Assembly: GCA_003116855.1 (NCBI GenBank)
Contig: BEWT01000016.1
Coordinates: 176,183 to 240,182 of the forward strand
Direction: 5' to 3'
DNA from: Desulfurococcaceae archaeon AG1
GTDB lineage: Archaea; Thermoproteota; Thermoprotei_A; Sulfolobales; AG1
DNA: 64,000 nucleotides
This document shows positions 34,097-42,702 of the stretch, one piece after another; position 1 is the stretch's first letter, and each line of letters opens with the position of its first letter. A model generated the notes under the pieces. That model was not told where the DNA came from. It worked only from the letters and a program-made list of their open reading frames with translations, and made no database searches. The translations under genes were made by a program, and so were the position numbers.

Positions 34097-35785
34097 ATGG
34101 GAGATTATTCCAAGGAATTTCTAGAGACGCTGGCCAGAGCTCTTAAGGAATGGCAGGAGGAGATGGCCAAGGCTGGGTATAAGGATAGGCTTGATAGATT
34201 CACTACAGACTCAGGCATAGAGGTGAAGACAGTATATACACCGCTAGATATTGAGGCAACACGGTATATGGATAAGATCGGTCTTCCAGGGCAGTACCCC
34301 TTCACAAGGGGTATACACTATAACATGTATAGAGGCAAAGTATGGACTATGAGGGAATTCTCGGGCTTTGGAACTCCAGAGGATACTAATAAGAGGCTGA
34401 AATACCTAGTAGAGCACGGGGAGACAGGGCTTTCGATAGCCTTCGACGAGGTCACACTCTTAGGCCTAGATCCTGATCACCCCTTAGCCGTGGGTGAGGT
34501 CGGGGTTGAGGGCGTTTCTGTCGCATCTATATGGGATATGGATATTCTTTTCAAAGACATCGATATGGGTAGTATAACTACCAACATGACTATAAACCCA
34601 CCAGCACCCGTTATGCTGAGCTTCTACGTAGCTGTTGCTAGGAGCAGGGGTGTTCCTGATGATAAAATTGGTGGCACTACCCAGAATGATCAGTTGAAAG
34701 AATTCATAGGTCAGAAAACATATGTCTTTCCACCAAGACCTGCCTTGAAGATCGGGGTTGACGTTATTGAGTGGAGCGTTAAGAATCTTCCGAAATGGAA
34801 TCCAATAAGCATCTCCGGCTACCATATATACGAGGCTGGTGCGACACCTGTTCAGGAGCTTGCATTCACACTTGCCGATGGTATAGAGTATGTGAGGGAG
34901 ATGATCAGGAGGGGGTATGATGTTGACAGCTTTGCCCACAGGCTCTCCTTCTTCTTCGTCTCAGGAATAAACGTATTTGAACATGTTGCCAAATTCAGGG
35001 CTGCTAGAAGGATGTGGGCTAAGATCATGAGGGAATGGTTTAACGCTAAAAAACCTAGGAGCATGTGGCTGAGGTTCCATGCACAAACAAGCGGTGTTGA
35101 GCTAAGGGCTCTCGAGCCTTATAACAATATAATAAGAATCACTCTCCAGGCTTTAGCAGCTGTTCTGGGAGGAACCCAGAGCCTTCACACCAACGCGTTT
35201 GACGAGGCCCTTGCACTCCCCACAGAGTTCTCGGCGAAGCTTGCTCTAAGAACCCAGCAGATTATAGCATATGAGAGTGGTGTAGCCGACACAGTTGATC
35301 CTCTGGCTGGTTCTTACTATATAGAGTGGCTGACCGATAAGATCGAGGAGGAGGCATGGAGGATAATAGACAGGATCGAGTCTATGGGAGGCATGCTTGA
35401 GGCTATAGAGAAGGGATATCCACAGAGGGAGATCACGGAGAGCGCTTATAGAAGGCAGAGAGAGATCGAGGAGATGAGAAAAATAATAGTAGGCGTCAAT
35501 GCGTTCAAAGGAGAGATCCTTGAGAACGAGGTTAAAATACCATTGTTAGAGATAGACGAGCCTTCTGTGAGAGCGCACCAGATAGAGAGGCTTAGAAAGC
35601 TAAAAGCATCAAGGGATCAAGCTAAGGTGAATACAGCCCTAACAGAGCTTGAGAGGGCTGCAACGAGGAATGAGAACATAGTCCCATATGTGTATAATGC
35701 AGCAATATCTCTAGCAACGCTTGGCGAGATCATGGGCGTGCTAAGGAATGTCTATGGAGAGTGGAACGAGCCAATAATATTCTAG
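34097..35785 (+). CDS. Coenzyme B12-dependent acyl-CoA mutase, large subunit (isobutyryl-CoA mutase-like)
   Basis: 562 residues from the ATG at 34097, six bases after a GGTGGGA ribosome-binding site; an upstream in-frame TTG (34070) is less likely. The family TIM barrel is clear: TRGIHYNMYRGKVWTM, TTQNDQLKEFIGQK, ISISGYHIYEAGATPVQEL, LRFHAQTSGVEL and GGTQSLHTNAFDEALALPTE. Such enzymes rearrange acyl-CoA carbon skeletons by radicals. Methylmalonyl-CoA mutase needs Tyr89 and Arg207 to hold the substrate carboxylate; the equivalents here are Phe88 (MREFSGF) and Gln206 (EFIGQK), the pair found in isobutyryl-CoA mutase. The separate small B12 subunit and MeaB follow. The call of mutase is firm; the substrate is inferred. 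Confidence 0.9.
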   Translation: MGDYSKEFLETLARALKEWQEEMAKAGYKDRLDRFTTDSGIEVKTVYTPLDIEATRYMDKIGLPGQYPFTRGIHYNMYRGKVWTMREFSGFGTPEDTNKRLKYLVEHGETGLSIAFDEVTLLGLDPDHPLAVGEVGVEGVSVASIWDMDILFKDIDMGSITTNMTINPPAPVMLSFYVAVARSRGVPDDKIGGTTQNDQLKEFIGQKTYVFPPRPALKIGVDVIEWSVKNLPKWNPISISGYHIYEAGATPVQELAFTLADGIEYVREMIRRGYDVDSFAHRLSFFFVSGINVFEHVAKFRAARRMWAKIMREWFNAKKPRSMWLRFHAQTSGVELRALEPYNNIIRITLQALAAVLGGTQSLHTNAFDEALALPTEFSAKLALRTQQIIAYESGVADTVDPLAGSYYIEWLTDKIEEEAWRIIDRIESMGGMLEAIEKGYPQREITESAYRRQREIEEMRKIIVGVNAFKGEILENEVKIPLLEIDEPSVRAHQIERLRKLKASRDQAKVNTALTELERAATRNENIVPYVYNAAISLATLGEIMGVLRNVYGEWNEPIIF

Positions 35786-35813
35786 CCATGAATAAAGAAT
35801 CCAGGTGGGAATA

Positions 35814-36269
35814 ATGATCGCAGAGCTGTTGAGCGAGACTCCTGCCATAGGGTTTAAGAGAAGGTATAGGGTTTTGGTTGCAAAGCTAGGGCTAGATGGT
35901 CATGACAGAGGAGCTAAGGTTGTTGCAAGGGCTCTTAAGGATGCTGGGTTCGAGGTGATCTATACAGGGATTAAACAGACGCCCGAGATGGTTGCTAGAG
36001 CAGCTATACAGGAGGATGTCGATGTTGTGGGGATAAGCATACTCAGCGGTGCCCATATGGCTCTCGTCCCAGAGGTGCTAAGGCTCTTGAAGGAATATGG
36101 GGCTGAAGACGTGCCGGTAGTTGTCGGCGGTGTAATACCATGGGACGATGCAGAAAAGCTCAAAGCAATGGGGGTTTCTGAGGTTTTCTTCCCAGACTCT
36201 CCCCTATCACAGATCATTGAGAAGGTAAGGGAACTGGCTGAGAAGAGGAGGAAGAGACTTGAAGGCTAA
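35814..36269 (+). CDS. Acyl-CoA mutase small subunit, cobalamin-binding
   Basis: A B12-binding Rossmann domain of 151 residues. The DxHxxG motif is in [16 protein letters not shown] near residue 28, with cobalamin-loop partners [12 protein letters not shown] and [17 protein letters not shown]. It docks on the large subunit encoded 28 bases upstream. The ATG at 35814 is preceded by AGGTGGG and is preferred to a GTG nine bases earlier. Its end overlaps the MeaB-like gene by 11 bases. Confidence 0.93.
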   Translation: MIAELLSETPAIGFKRRYRVLVAKLGLDGHDRGAKVVARALKDAGFEVIYTGIKQTPEMVARAAIQEDVDVVGISILSGAHMALVPEVLRLLKEYGAEDVPVVVGGVIPWDDAEKLKAMGVSEVFFPDSPLSQIIEKVRELAEKRRKRLEG

Positions 36270-37236
36270 CGATGCTACAGTATTGATAGAGAAGGCGATC
36301 TCCGGCGACTTGAGATCCATATCCAGGCTCATTTCTATCGTGGAGTTCCCAGCCGAATCGGGTTCCGAGGTTGTTGGAAACATAATGAAGATTCTTATGA
36401 AGAGGGGTGGGAGAGCCCATGTGATAGGTGTCACAGGATCCCCTGGTGTTGGTAAGAGCACGCTCATCTCAAAGCTGATAGCGATGTTTAGGAAAAAGTC
36501 GTATAGGGTTGCTGTGATAGGGATAGATCCCAGCTCTCCATTCTCTCTAGGTAGTTTTATGGGAAACAGGATCAGGATGCAGATACACACACAGGATCCC
36601 GGGGTTTTTATAAGAAGCATGGCTACGAGAGGGGTTAGAGGAGGTCTTAGTGCCTCAACAGTACTGGTTCTAGAAGCCCTAGACGGGCTCGGGTTTGATA
36701 AAATAATAGTAGAGAGTGTTGGTGCCGGACAAACAGATGTGGATATAATCAACATATCCCACACAGTGCTCAATGTAGTCATGCCAGGGGCTGGCGACGA
36801 GATACAGGCTCTCAAGGCTGGGCTGATGGAGATAGGGGATATATATGTTGTTAACAAAGGGGATAAGCCCGAGGCTGATATAACTCTGAAGGAGGTAATA
36901 GATGTTCTTAACTATGAAGGGTTTGTTAGAGAGAGCGGCTGGAAGCCTAGAGCTATAAAGGTCTCTGCAGTTATGGGGACAGGTGTTGAGGAGCTGGTTG
37001 GAATTATAGAGGAGCACCTCGATCACTTAAAGAAGGTAGGTTTCTTCGAGGAGGTTGTTAGGAGGAGAAGGATCTATGGCTCCTCTATAGTTCTGAGACA
37101 CATTTTAGAAAACAGGGTCGACGAGATCTTTAGGAAAGAAGGTGGAGAGATGCTGAGACTCGTCTCCGAGGGAGAGATAGATCCATATACAGCATCAATA
37201 AAGATTATGAACAGAGTCCTGGGGAGGGCTTTTTGA
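36259..37236 (+). CDS. meaB: MeaB/ArgK-family G3E GTPase, mutase chaperone
   Basis: A 325-residue P-loop GTPase protecting and reloading the B12 mutase. Motifs are Walker [18 protein letters not shown] near residue 57, [22 protein letters not shown] with the switch region, [12 protein letters not shown] near 154 and [14 protein letters not shown] (G4 as NKGD) near 197. It starts at a TTG overlapping the small-subunit gene, so it is translated from the same message, the usual arrangement for mutase operons. Confidence 0.92.
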   Translation: MKANDATVLIEKAISGDLRSISRLISIVEFPAESGSEVVGNIMKILMKRGGRAHVIGVTGSPGVGKSTLISKLIAMFRKKSYRVAVIGIDPSSPFSLGSFMGNRIRMQIHTQDPGVFIRSMATRGVRGGLSASTVLVLEALDGLGFDKIIVESVGAGQTDVDIINISHTVLNVVMPGAGDEIQALKAGLMEIGDIYVVNKGDKPEADITLKEVIDVLNYEGFVRESGWKPRAIKVSAVMGTGVEELVGIIEEHLDHLKKVGFFEEVVRRRRIYGSSIVLRHILENRVDEIFRKEGGEMLRLVSEGEIDPYTASIKIMNRVLGRAF

Positions 37237-38057
37237 AGATATTTAACGAGATCCTCGGAAGATATGTAGAGATAGAAACCCCTGTTAATAGGATAATATC
37301 CATGAGTTCTGGTTTGACCGAAGCCCTCTTCATGATGGGTCTCGGAGATCTTGTTGTCGGGGCTGACGCGTTCTCAAACAAACCGCCAGAGGCTAGAAAC
37401 GTGAAGAAGGTTGGTAGTTACATGCATGTAAATATAAACCTTATAAAGGAGTTAAGACCAAACATAGTCTTCACAATAACCGGTGTCCAGCGGGGGATAA
37501 TAGATACACTTGTTAGAGAGGGATTCCCGGTATATCCTTTACCAATGCCAACAGACGTTGCCGGCATAATATCTAATATCTCTCTACTAGGCTATGCAAC
37601 TAACCATATCACAGAGGCTAGAAAACTCGTAACAAGGCTCCATAGGGCTGTGGGAAGGTATCTATATGAAGAGGTTATTGAAAGACCAAGGATCCTTGTT
37701 ACCCTTGACTTCGGACCAAGAGGAGGCCTCTGGTCTCCTGGGGCTGCTAGCCATATTAGCGATGCAATCCATATTGTAGGCGGCGTTAGTGTCTCTGGAT
37801 ATGAGCCTGTCTCCTATATAGAAACAGCGAAGATCATAGAGAAGACCGAGAGAATAGATCTTGTTATATATGAGAATAGTAGCTACATAACATCCGAGAA
37901 ACCCATAGGATATGAGGCTCTTCAAGAGATGCTAAGCAAAAAAGGTGTCGATTTTAAAAAGCTAGTTGTGTTTAATGAGGAGAGACTCGCACATACAGGA
38001 CCCTCATTTATCCTCGAAAGCATGGATATTCTCAAGAAGCTCGTCAGCGAGCTCTAG
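37233..38057 (+). CDS. Signal-less BtuF-like (type III periplasmic-binding fold) protein in mutase operon
   Basis: A 274-residue protein with the BtuF/FhuD fold pattern: RIISMSSGLTEALFMMGLGD (lobe 1), ELRPNIVFTITGVQRG, a long connecting helix around ITEARKLVTRLHRAVGRYL, and VEGG-like IHIVGGVSVSGYEP in lobe 2. Such proteins normally bind cobalamin or iron chelates outside the cell, but this one starts [21 protein letters not shown] without a signal peptide, lipobox or membrane anchor. Its start overlaps meaB by four bases. A cytoplasmic cobalamin-handling or sensing role with the mutase is a reasonable inference; an unrecognised transporter partner is the alternative. Confidence 0.75.
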   Translation: MKIFNEILGRYVEIETPVNRIISMSSGLTEALFMMGLGDLVVGADAFSNKPPEARNVKKVGSYMHVNINLIKELRPNIVFTITGVQRGIIDTLVREGFPVYPLPMPTDVAGIISNISLLGYATNHITEARKLVTRLHRAVGRYLYEEVIERPRILVTLDFGPRGGLWSPGAASHISDAIHIVGGVSVSGYEPVSYIETAKIIEKTERIDLVIYENSSYITSEKPIGYEALQEMLSKKGVDFKKLVVFNEERLAHTGPSFILESMDILKKLVSEL

Positions 38058-38200
38058 TAGGATCTCTATCAAATAGCCGATTTTATGGTTCATCTTTCAT
38101 TACGAGGATCGCGGGTCACGTTTTCATCCATGCTTGGTGTAAGTCTATCAGTACAACTATCATGTTTATAAAACCAGAGAATGGTTGATAGTATGTGGGG

Positions 38201-39541
38201 CTATGTTTTTGCAAAGATCTTTTTGTATATAGCCTTATACTCAGCTACAACAATATCTGTGTTCTCTGCTATGATCCATAGTTGTGTGATGAAGAGCGCG
38301 GTAAAGAGCGGGGCGAGCTGAACCATATAGAAGCTATACTGTGAGTGGTTACCAGCTATCCAGAGAACTACGTATCCCAGCCATGTTAGAAAGCTAGCGA
38401 TCGTGAGCATCGAGACGCATTGAAAAACCTTTGCAAGGGTTACAAGAAGGATTGCAAGAGCCAAGGAACCCATGTAAACATATATATTACCCCTAGCAAC
38501 GGTGTCTGGCGATACCGTTAGGTAGAAGGGATTTTCGCCGTACAGCCACATCCACGGGGCTGAGACTGGAGGTCCTTCGCCGGGCGGCGTTTTTGTTCTA
38601 AGATGCCAGTTTATAGCGCCAACCACGCTTTGATCATACCAGGTTTGAGGGCTGAAAGATACTATTATGGGAAGGTTTGCCAACATGAAAATAGCTATTG
38701 GAATGATTATGAGATCTCTATATATTTTCGCGATACTGTTGCCTCTCCTTATTATAGCTATAAGTAGCAGAGGGAGTGCAGCGAATGCACCGCTCATTTT
38801 TGTTGATATAGCGAGTCCGAGGAAGACTCCTGATAGTGTTAAGGATCCTTTGAGCATGGCGTATACGGATAAGGCTGTAAAGAGGGCTAGGAAGATATCC
38901 AGCATAGCAACCCCGGCCATGCTTCTTACCAAGGGGTCTGCTGCTGTTAGTATCGATGCAAGCACGGCGTAAACATTACTCCTGGTTATCTCTCTTACTA
39001 TGAGTCCAACGACTATGCATAGTAATCCTCCAGAGATCATGCTCGGAATTCTCCACATATCTGGATAATCCCCCAAGAGGATCATTGGTATCATTATAAG
39101 GTACTTTCCTAGAGGCGGGTGCTCCATGTTATAATAGTTGTTAATATTATCTGCATCCCCATACTCATATCCAGGTTTAACCTCTATAACACCCGGGATA
39201 CTCGAGATCTTCTCTAGAGTATCGCGCGACTGTACCTCAACATATATAGCCCACGCTTTTTCCAACCTTTTGATGATCTTAACTCCCTGTATCGATTGGA
39301 TCTGATTAGCCATAGAGTTTAAGTCTATGGCTCGACTTATAAACACGGTAGCTGTAGGGGTCTGTGTTTTTGGCTCTATACCGAATTTTAAGAGAAGGTT
39401 TCTTGCAGCATCTACGTACCACACCTCGTCAGATATGTATGACTCACGGTAAGGGATAGAGGAGTAATAACTATCAACGGCAAATACAAATCCAAGGAAT
39501 ATTATGATAAAGGCTAGGGCTACATAGAGGGTTCTCCCCGT
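38201..39541 (-). CDS. PMT/ArnT-like membrane glycosyltransferase (GT39), probable ACG start
   Basis: Multi-spanning protein of about 446 residues. The catalytic-loop acidic pair lies in YISDEVWYVDAARNL, and MEHPPLGKYLIMIPMIL with WRIPSMISGGL is the hallmark of protein mannosyltransferase-type GT-C enzymes, which move sugar from a lipid carrier outside the membrane. Only a GTG at 39424 is available inside the SDEVW motif. Upstream codons, in frame with no stop back to the eL37 TAG, encode a first membrane helix (VALAFIIIFLGFVFAVDSYY), so translation must begin earlier. An ACG at 39541 follows AGGTG by eight bases and gives MGRTLYVAL. An external insert (residues 60-120) has a ferredoxin-like HMA-type pattern. 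Confidence 0.75.
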   Translation of the reverse strand, partial: TGRTLYVALAFIIIFLGFVFAVDSYYSSIPYRESYISDEVWYVDAARNLLLKFGIEPKTQTPTATVFISRAIDLNSMANQIQSIQGVKIIKRLEKAWAIYVEVQSRDTLEKISSIPGVIEVKPGYEYGDADNINNYYNMEHPPLGKYLIMIPMILLGDYPDMWRIPSMISGGLLCIVVGLIVREITRSNVYAVLASILTAADPLVRSMAGVAMLDIFLALFTALSVYAMLKGSLTLSGVFLGLAISTKMSGAFAALPLLLIAIIRRGNSIAKIYRDLIIIPIAIFMLANLPIIVSFSPQTWYDQSVVGAINWHLRTKTPPGEGPPVSAPWMWLYGENPFYLTVSPDTVARGNIYVYMGSLALAILLVTLAKVFQCVSMLTIASFLTWLGYVVLWIAGNHSQYSFYMVQLAPLFTALFITQLWIIAENTDIVVAEYKAIYKKIFAKT

Positions 39542-39556
39542 GGCTCTAGCACCTAA

Positions 39557-39751
39557 CTATCTGCTTGGAAGCCTGACTCTGTTCACCTTTCTAGAAGACC
39601 AGCTATATCTCCTCAGCCTACTCGATCTACCGAAACCACATGCTGCACAGTATTTTTTAGAAACATTATAGGCGACTCTCCCACATCTTCTACACTTTAT
39701 ATGGACAACCTTACCGGATCTCTTCCCCATAGACGGTGTTCCTTTAACCAT
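39557..39751 (-). CDS. rpl37e: 50S ribosomal protein eL37
   Basis: A 64-residue zinc-ribbon ribosomal protein: [20 protein letters not shown] has the four cysteine ligands, followed by the basic [20 protein letters not shown] tail. It lies directly after the Sm-like protein gene, the common archaeal pairing. The PMT-like gene follows in the same frame after the stop. Confidence 0.95.
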   Translation of the reverse strand: MVKGTPSMGKRSGKVVHIKCRRCGRVAYNVSKKYCAACGFGRSSRLRRYSWSSRKVNRVRLPSR

Positions 39752-39765
39752 GGCTCACACCAGCC

Positions 39766-39996
39766 CTACTTAACCTCTGAGGGTGATATGAGAACAACAT
39801 TTTCTCCCCTTATAACTATGGTTCCTAGCCTTCTCGTTGTACCGTCGGCTTTTATCTCTTCAGCATTATCGAGCACTATATTTAGATATACATCAAAACT
39901 TCTAAGCCTACCCCTAACATCCCTATCACCCCTAAGCCTTACGAGCACTATCTGACCTATAGAATCACTTAATATCTTGTGAGCCGTCTCAGCCAC
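39766..39996 (-). CDS. Sm-like archaeal protein (LSm/SmAP)
   Basis: A 76-residue Sm protein forming heptameric RNA-binding rings. Sm1 is VLVRLRGDRDVRGRLRSFDVYLNIVL and Sm2 is GTIVIRGENVVLI. It is followed by eL37 after 14 bases, a conserved archaeal neighbour pair. It likely binds U-rich RNA and tRNA precursors. Confidence 0.95.
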   Translation of the reverse strand: MAETAHKILSDSIGQIVLVRLRGDRDVRGRLRSFDVYLNIVLDNAEEIKADGTTRRLGTIVIRGENVVLISPSEVK

Positions 39997-40394
39997 TCAT
40001 CTCACCACTGCTTCACATAGAATTGAGTCTAGGGATATTTAAAGGCTATATCTAGATCTCCCCTTTGCTCTTCGATATTTGCTGATATTCTTTCATTCTT
40101 TAATGATTATTATACCTAGGACTTCCACCCAGCCCGTATGGTTTCTGCTCTTCGCTATTCCAGGAATTATGGGTTACGGTTGAGCCATGTTTCTGTAATT
40201 CTGCCGCGTTGAGGAACCTCGATTACAACAAGGTTCGCATAGCTATGAATCTCATTAGAAACACTGGTTAAGGGAAACGCTGATAAATTCGAGCTGAACC
40301 TCTATATTGATTAACCATATCGGCTGTATAGCTGCTATGCATACCTGGAATCCATGGCTATATCGCCCCTACGCACCTTATACACGGTGCTATA
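39997..40394. other. Divergent intergenic region, no gene seen
   Basis: Lies between the LSm-eL37 operon and hisS. It contains AT-rich promoter-like stretches but no guide-RNA box set, tRNA or convincing ORF. Confidence 0.35.
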
Positions 40395-41711
40395 ATGACT
40401 ATCCAGAGACATCCTGCGGTGCCCAGAGGATTCAGGGATCTGGGGCCTGAGGAAATGATTCTCAGGAAAAGCGTTATAGCTAAAATAGAAAGTATTTTTA
40501 GGAGGTTTGGCTTCGATCCGATAGACACGCCTTCTGTAGAGCTTTTCGAGGTTATGGCTGGCAAGTATGGTGAGGAAGCCGAGAATAAGCTTATGTGGAG
40601 GTTTAAAGATCCTTGGGGCGATAGGGAGTATGCCTTGAGATACGATTTAACAGTCCCACTGGCTAGATATATAGCAATGCATAAAGACACTCCAATGCCG
40701 TTCAAGAGATACCATATAGCTCCTGTCTGGAGGCACGAGGAGCCTCAGAGGGGGAGGTATAGGGAGTTCTATCAATGCGACGCAGATATAGTTGGCTCGC
40801 CATATCCAGAGGCCGATGCCGAGATACTACTGCTAGCCGAGACTATATATAGAGAACTTGGGATAAACGGTGTTAAGATCCTTATAAACGATAGAAGGAT
40901 CCTGAGGGGCGTTTTTGAGAAGGAGCTCGGGATAGAAAACCCGCTAGGGGTTTATAGGGCTATAGATAAGCTCGACAAGATCGGTGTTGAGGGTGTTAGG
41001 AAGGAGCTTAAATCGCTAGGTATGAGTGATAGTGTTATCGAGAAAGTGCTGGAAGTTATATCAATGAGAATGCCTCTCAGCGAAGCCATCAGCGATCTTA
41101 TGAGGAGATATGGTTCTAACGAACATGTTGTTAGCGGGGCTAGGCATTTAGAAGAGATCTCCTCGATAGTTAGGTCTAAAAACATAGTGTTTGATATGTC
41201 ACTAGTAAGAGGGCTGGATTACTACACAGGACCGATATTTGAGGCTATTACTGAAAGCGTGAAGATAGGTTCTATAGGTGGCGGGGGCAGATATGATAGC
41301 TTGATAGAGCTATTCACAGGTGTAAGAACGCCCGCTACAGGCTTCTCTATAGGGCTTGACAGGGTTATCGAGGTTGGACTAGAGCTAGGGGTTTTCAGCT
41401 ATTCGAGAAAGACATATACACAGGTCTATGTAGTGATTATGGAGAGAGATAAAGATATACTAGAATACTCGCTAGAAGTGATCAGGGATCTTAGGGAGAA
41501 TGGTATAAACGTATCATGGGATCTTATGAGAAGATCTCATCAAAAACAGAGAGAACATGCGAGAAAACTATCAATACCTGTATTAATATATATAGGCAAG
41601 GCCGAAGTTACGGGCAATAAGGTCACGGTATACTTAACAGAGAGCGGGGAGAGAGAAGTTATAGAGAGAACAAGCCTGGTAGAGTATATAAAAGGAAAGA
41701 TATCACAGTAA
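40395..41711 (+). CDS. hisS: Histidyl-tRNA synthetase
   Basis: A 438-residue class II synthetase. Motif 1 region AVPRGFRDLGPEE and FGFDPIDTPSVELFE at the N-terminus, motif 2 PVWRHEEPQRGRYREFYQCD near residue 110, the histidine-binding VRGLDYYTGPIFEA near residue 270, and motif 3 TGFSIGLDRVIE near residue 315 are visible. The anticodon-binding domain is at residues 335-430. It is separate from the following operon by about 95 bases. Confidence 0.96.
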   Translation: MTIQRHPAVPRGFRDLGPEEMILRKSVIAKIESIFRRFGFDPIDTPSVELFEVMAGKYGEEAENKLMWRFKDPWGDREYALRYDLTVPLARYIAMHKDTPMPFKRYHIAPVWRHEEPQRGRYREFYQCDADIVGSPYPEADAEILLLAETIYRELGINGVKILINDRRILRGVFEKELGIENPLGVYRAIDKLDKIGVEGVRKELKSLGMSDSVIEKVLEVISMRMPLSEAISDLMRRYGSNEHVVSGARHLEEISSIVRSKNIVFDMSLVRGLDYYTGPIFEAITESVKIGSIGGGGRYDSLIELFTGVRTPATGFSIGLDRVIEVGLELGVFSYSRKTYTQVYVVIMERDKDILEYSLEVIRDLRENGINVSWDLMRRSHQKQREHARKLSIPVLIYIGKAEVTGNKVTVYLTESGEREVIERTSLVEYIKGKISQ

Positions 41712-41806
41712 CAATAAAAATATCCCACTCACGCTGGACAATCAAGGATCTGTAGAAGGCTTGTTATACTGTATTAAGCTTGTAAGGCATTCTAGTACGG
41801 GTTTCT

Positions 41807-42193
41807 ATGTTGTCAGAGTTCAGGGTTAGGAAGATCCCTAAGGATGAGGAGACGATGAAAGAGATAATAGACGAGATATCAAGGAGAGAGTCTGCTCTTA
41901 GCGAGACTGGAGAGGAGAGCGAAGAAGTTCACGTTCATGAGCACGAGGCCCATGGGCATAGCCACGGAGATCCTCTTCATGAGCAGCTGCACATGCTTGA
42001 ATATATACTCTCACAGCTCTCACAGGTAGATGCTAAGCTTGCAGAAATAAACCGCGGGATCGGCGAGATCTCGTCAAGGCTTGAGGAGCTGGTGAAGATC
42101 TCGAGAGCAGCTTTAAAGGTATCGCTTGCAGGGATCGTCGATAACCGTGAGATTAGGAAAAAACTTATTGAGGATGTAATGGAAGAAATATAG
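41807..42193 (+). CDS. Small protein with histidine-rich segment and coiled coil
   Basis: A 128-residue soluble protein starting at a TTG. Residues 40-62 form the metal-ligand-like VHVHEHEAHGHSHGDPLHE segment (about nine histidines). Residues 65-105 are a heptad-like helix (LSQLSQVDAKLAEINRGIGE) typical of a coiled coil. Its end lies nine bases before the adenosine-specific-kinase-like gene. It could bind nickel, zinc or cobalt and dimerise through the helix. The family is unknown to me. Confidence 0.65.
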   Translation: MLSEFRVRKIPKDEETMKEIIDEISRRESALSETGEESEEVHVHEHEAHGHSHGDPLHEQLHMLEYILSQLSQVDAKLAEINRGIGEISSRLEELVKISRAALKVSLAGIVDNREIRKKLIEDVMEEI

Positions 42194-42202
42194 GGTGTCT
42201 GG

Positions 42203-42697
42203 TTGCCGGAGTTCCAAGGGATAGAGGTTGTTCAGATAGCCGTACCCCATGGTGTGAATGTAATAATAGGTCAGTCACACTTTATAAAAACAGTCGAGGA
42301 TCTATACGAAGCTTTAGTTACATCCACGCCAGGCATAAAGTTCGGTATAGCTTTCTGTGAGGCTAGTGGTAAGAGGCTTGTGAGGCATGATGGTAACGAT
42401 GAAGAGCTCAGGAAACTGGCTATAGAGGCTGCTATGAAGATAGGTGCTGGGCATGTCTTCGTGATCTATATGAAAGACGCATGGCCAATAAACGTTCTTA
42501 ATGCTATAAAGAACGTCCATGAGGTGACCAGGATCTATGCGGCTACCGCTAACCCCCTCCAGGTGATTGTTGGGAAAACAGATCAGGGAAGAGCTGTTCT
42601 CGGGGTTGTTGATGGTTTCACACCACTCGGGGTTGAGGGTGAAGAGGATATTAGAGAGAGGAGGGAGTTTCTAAGGAGGATAGGCTATAAGAGGTAA
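42203..42697 (+). CDS. Adenosine-specific kinase-like protein (DUF355/PF04008)
   Basis: A 164-residue protein matching the small archaeal adenosine-specific kinase family: [20 protein letters not shown] at the N-terminus, [19 protein letters not shown] near residue 47, [20 protein letters not shown] near residue 87 and [21 protein letters not shown] near 112. Structural work on the family placed adenosine phosphates near the conserved GQSHF and KDAWP loops, but the cellular role is poorly defined. It sits between a histidine-rich protein and a basic-tailed protein with close spacing (9 and 5 bases), so the three form an operon. Confidence 0.85.
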   Translation: MPEFQGIEVVQIAVPHGVNVIIGQSHFIKTVEDLYEALVTSTPGIKFGIAFCEASGKRLVRHDGNDEELRKLAIEAAMKIGAGHVFVIYMKDAWPINVLNAIKNVHEVTRIYAATANPLQVIVGKTDQGRAVLGVVDGFTPLGVEGEEDIRERREFLRRIGYKR

Positions 42698-42702
42698 ACG
42701 AT

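Noticed and set aside
36207-36857. 216-aa minus-strand ORF
   Set aside because: Antisense to meaB, whose Walker motifs lie in the sense frame.
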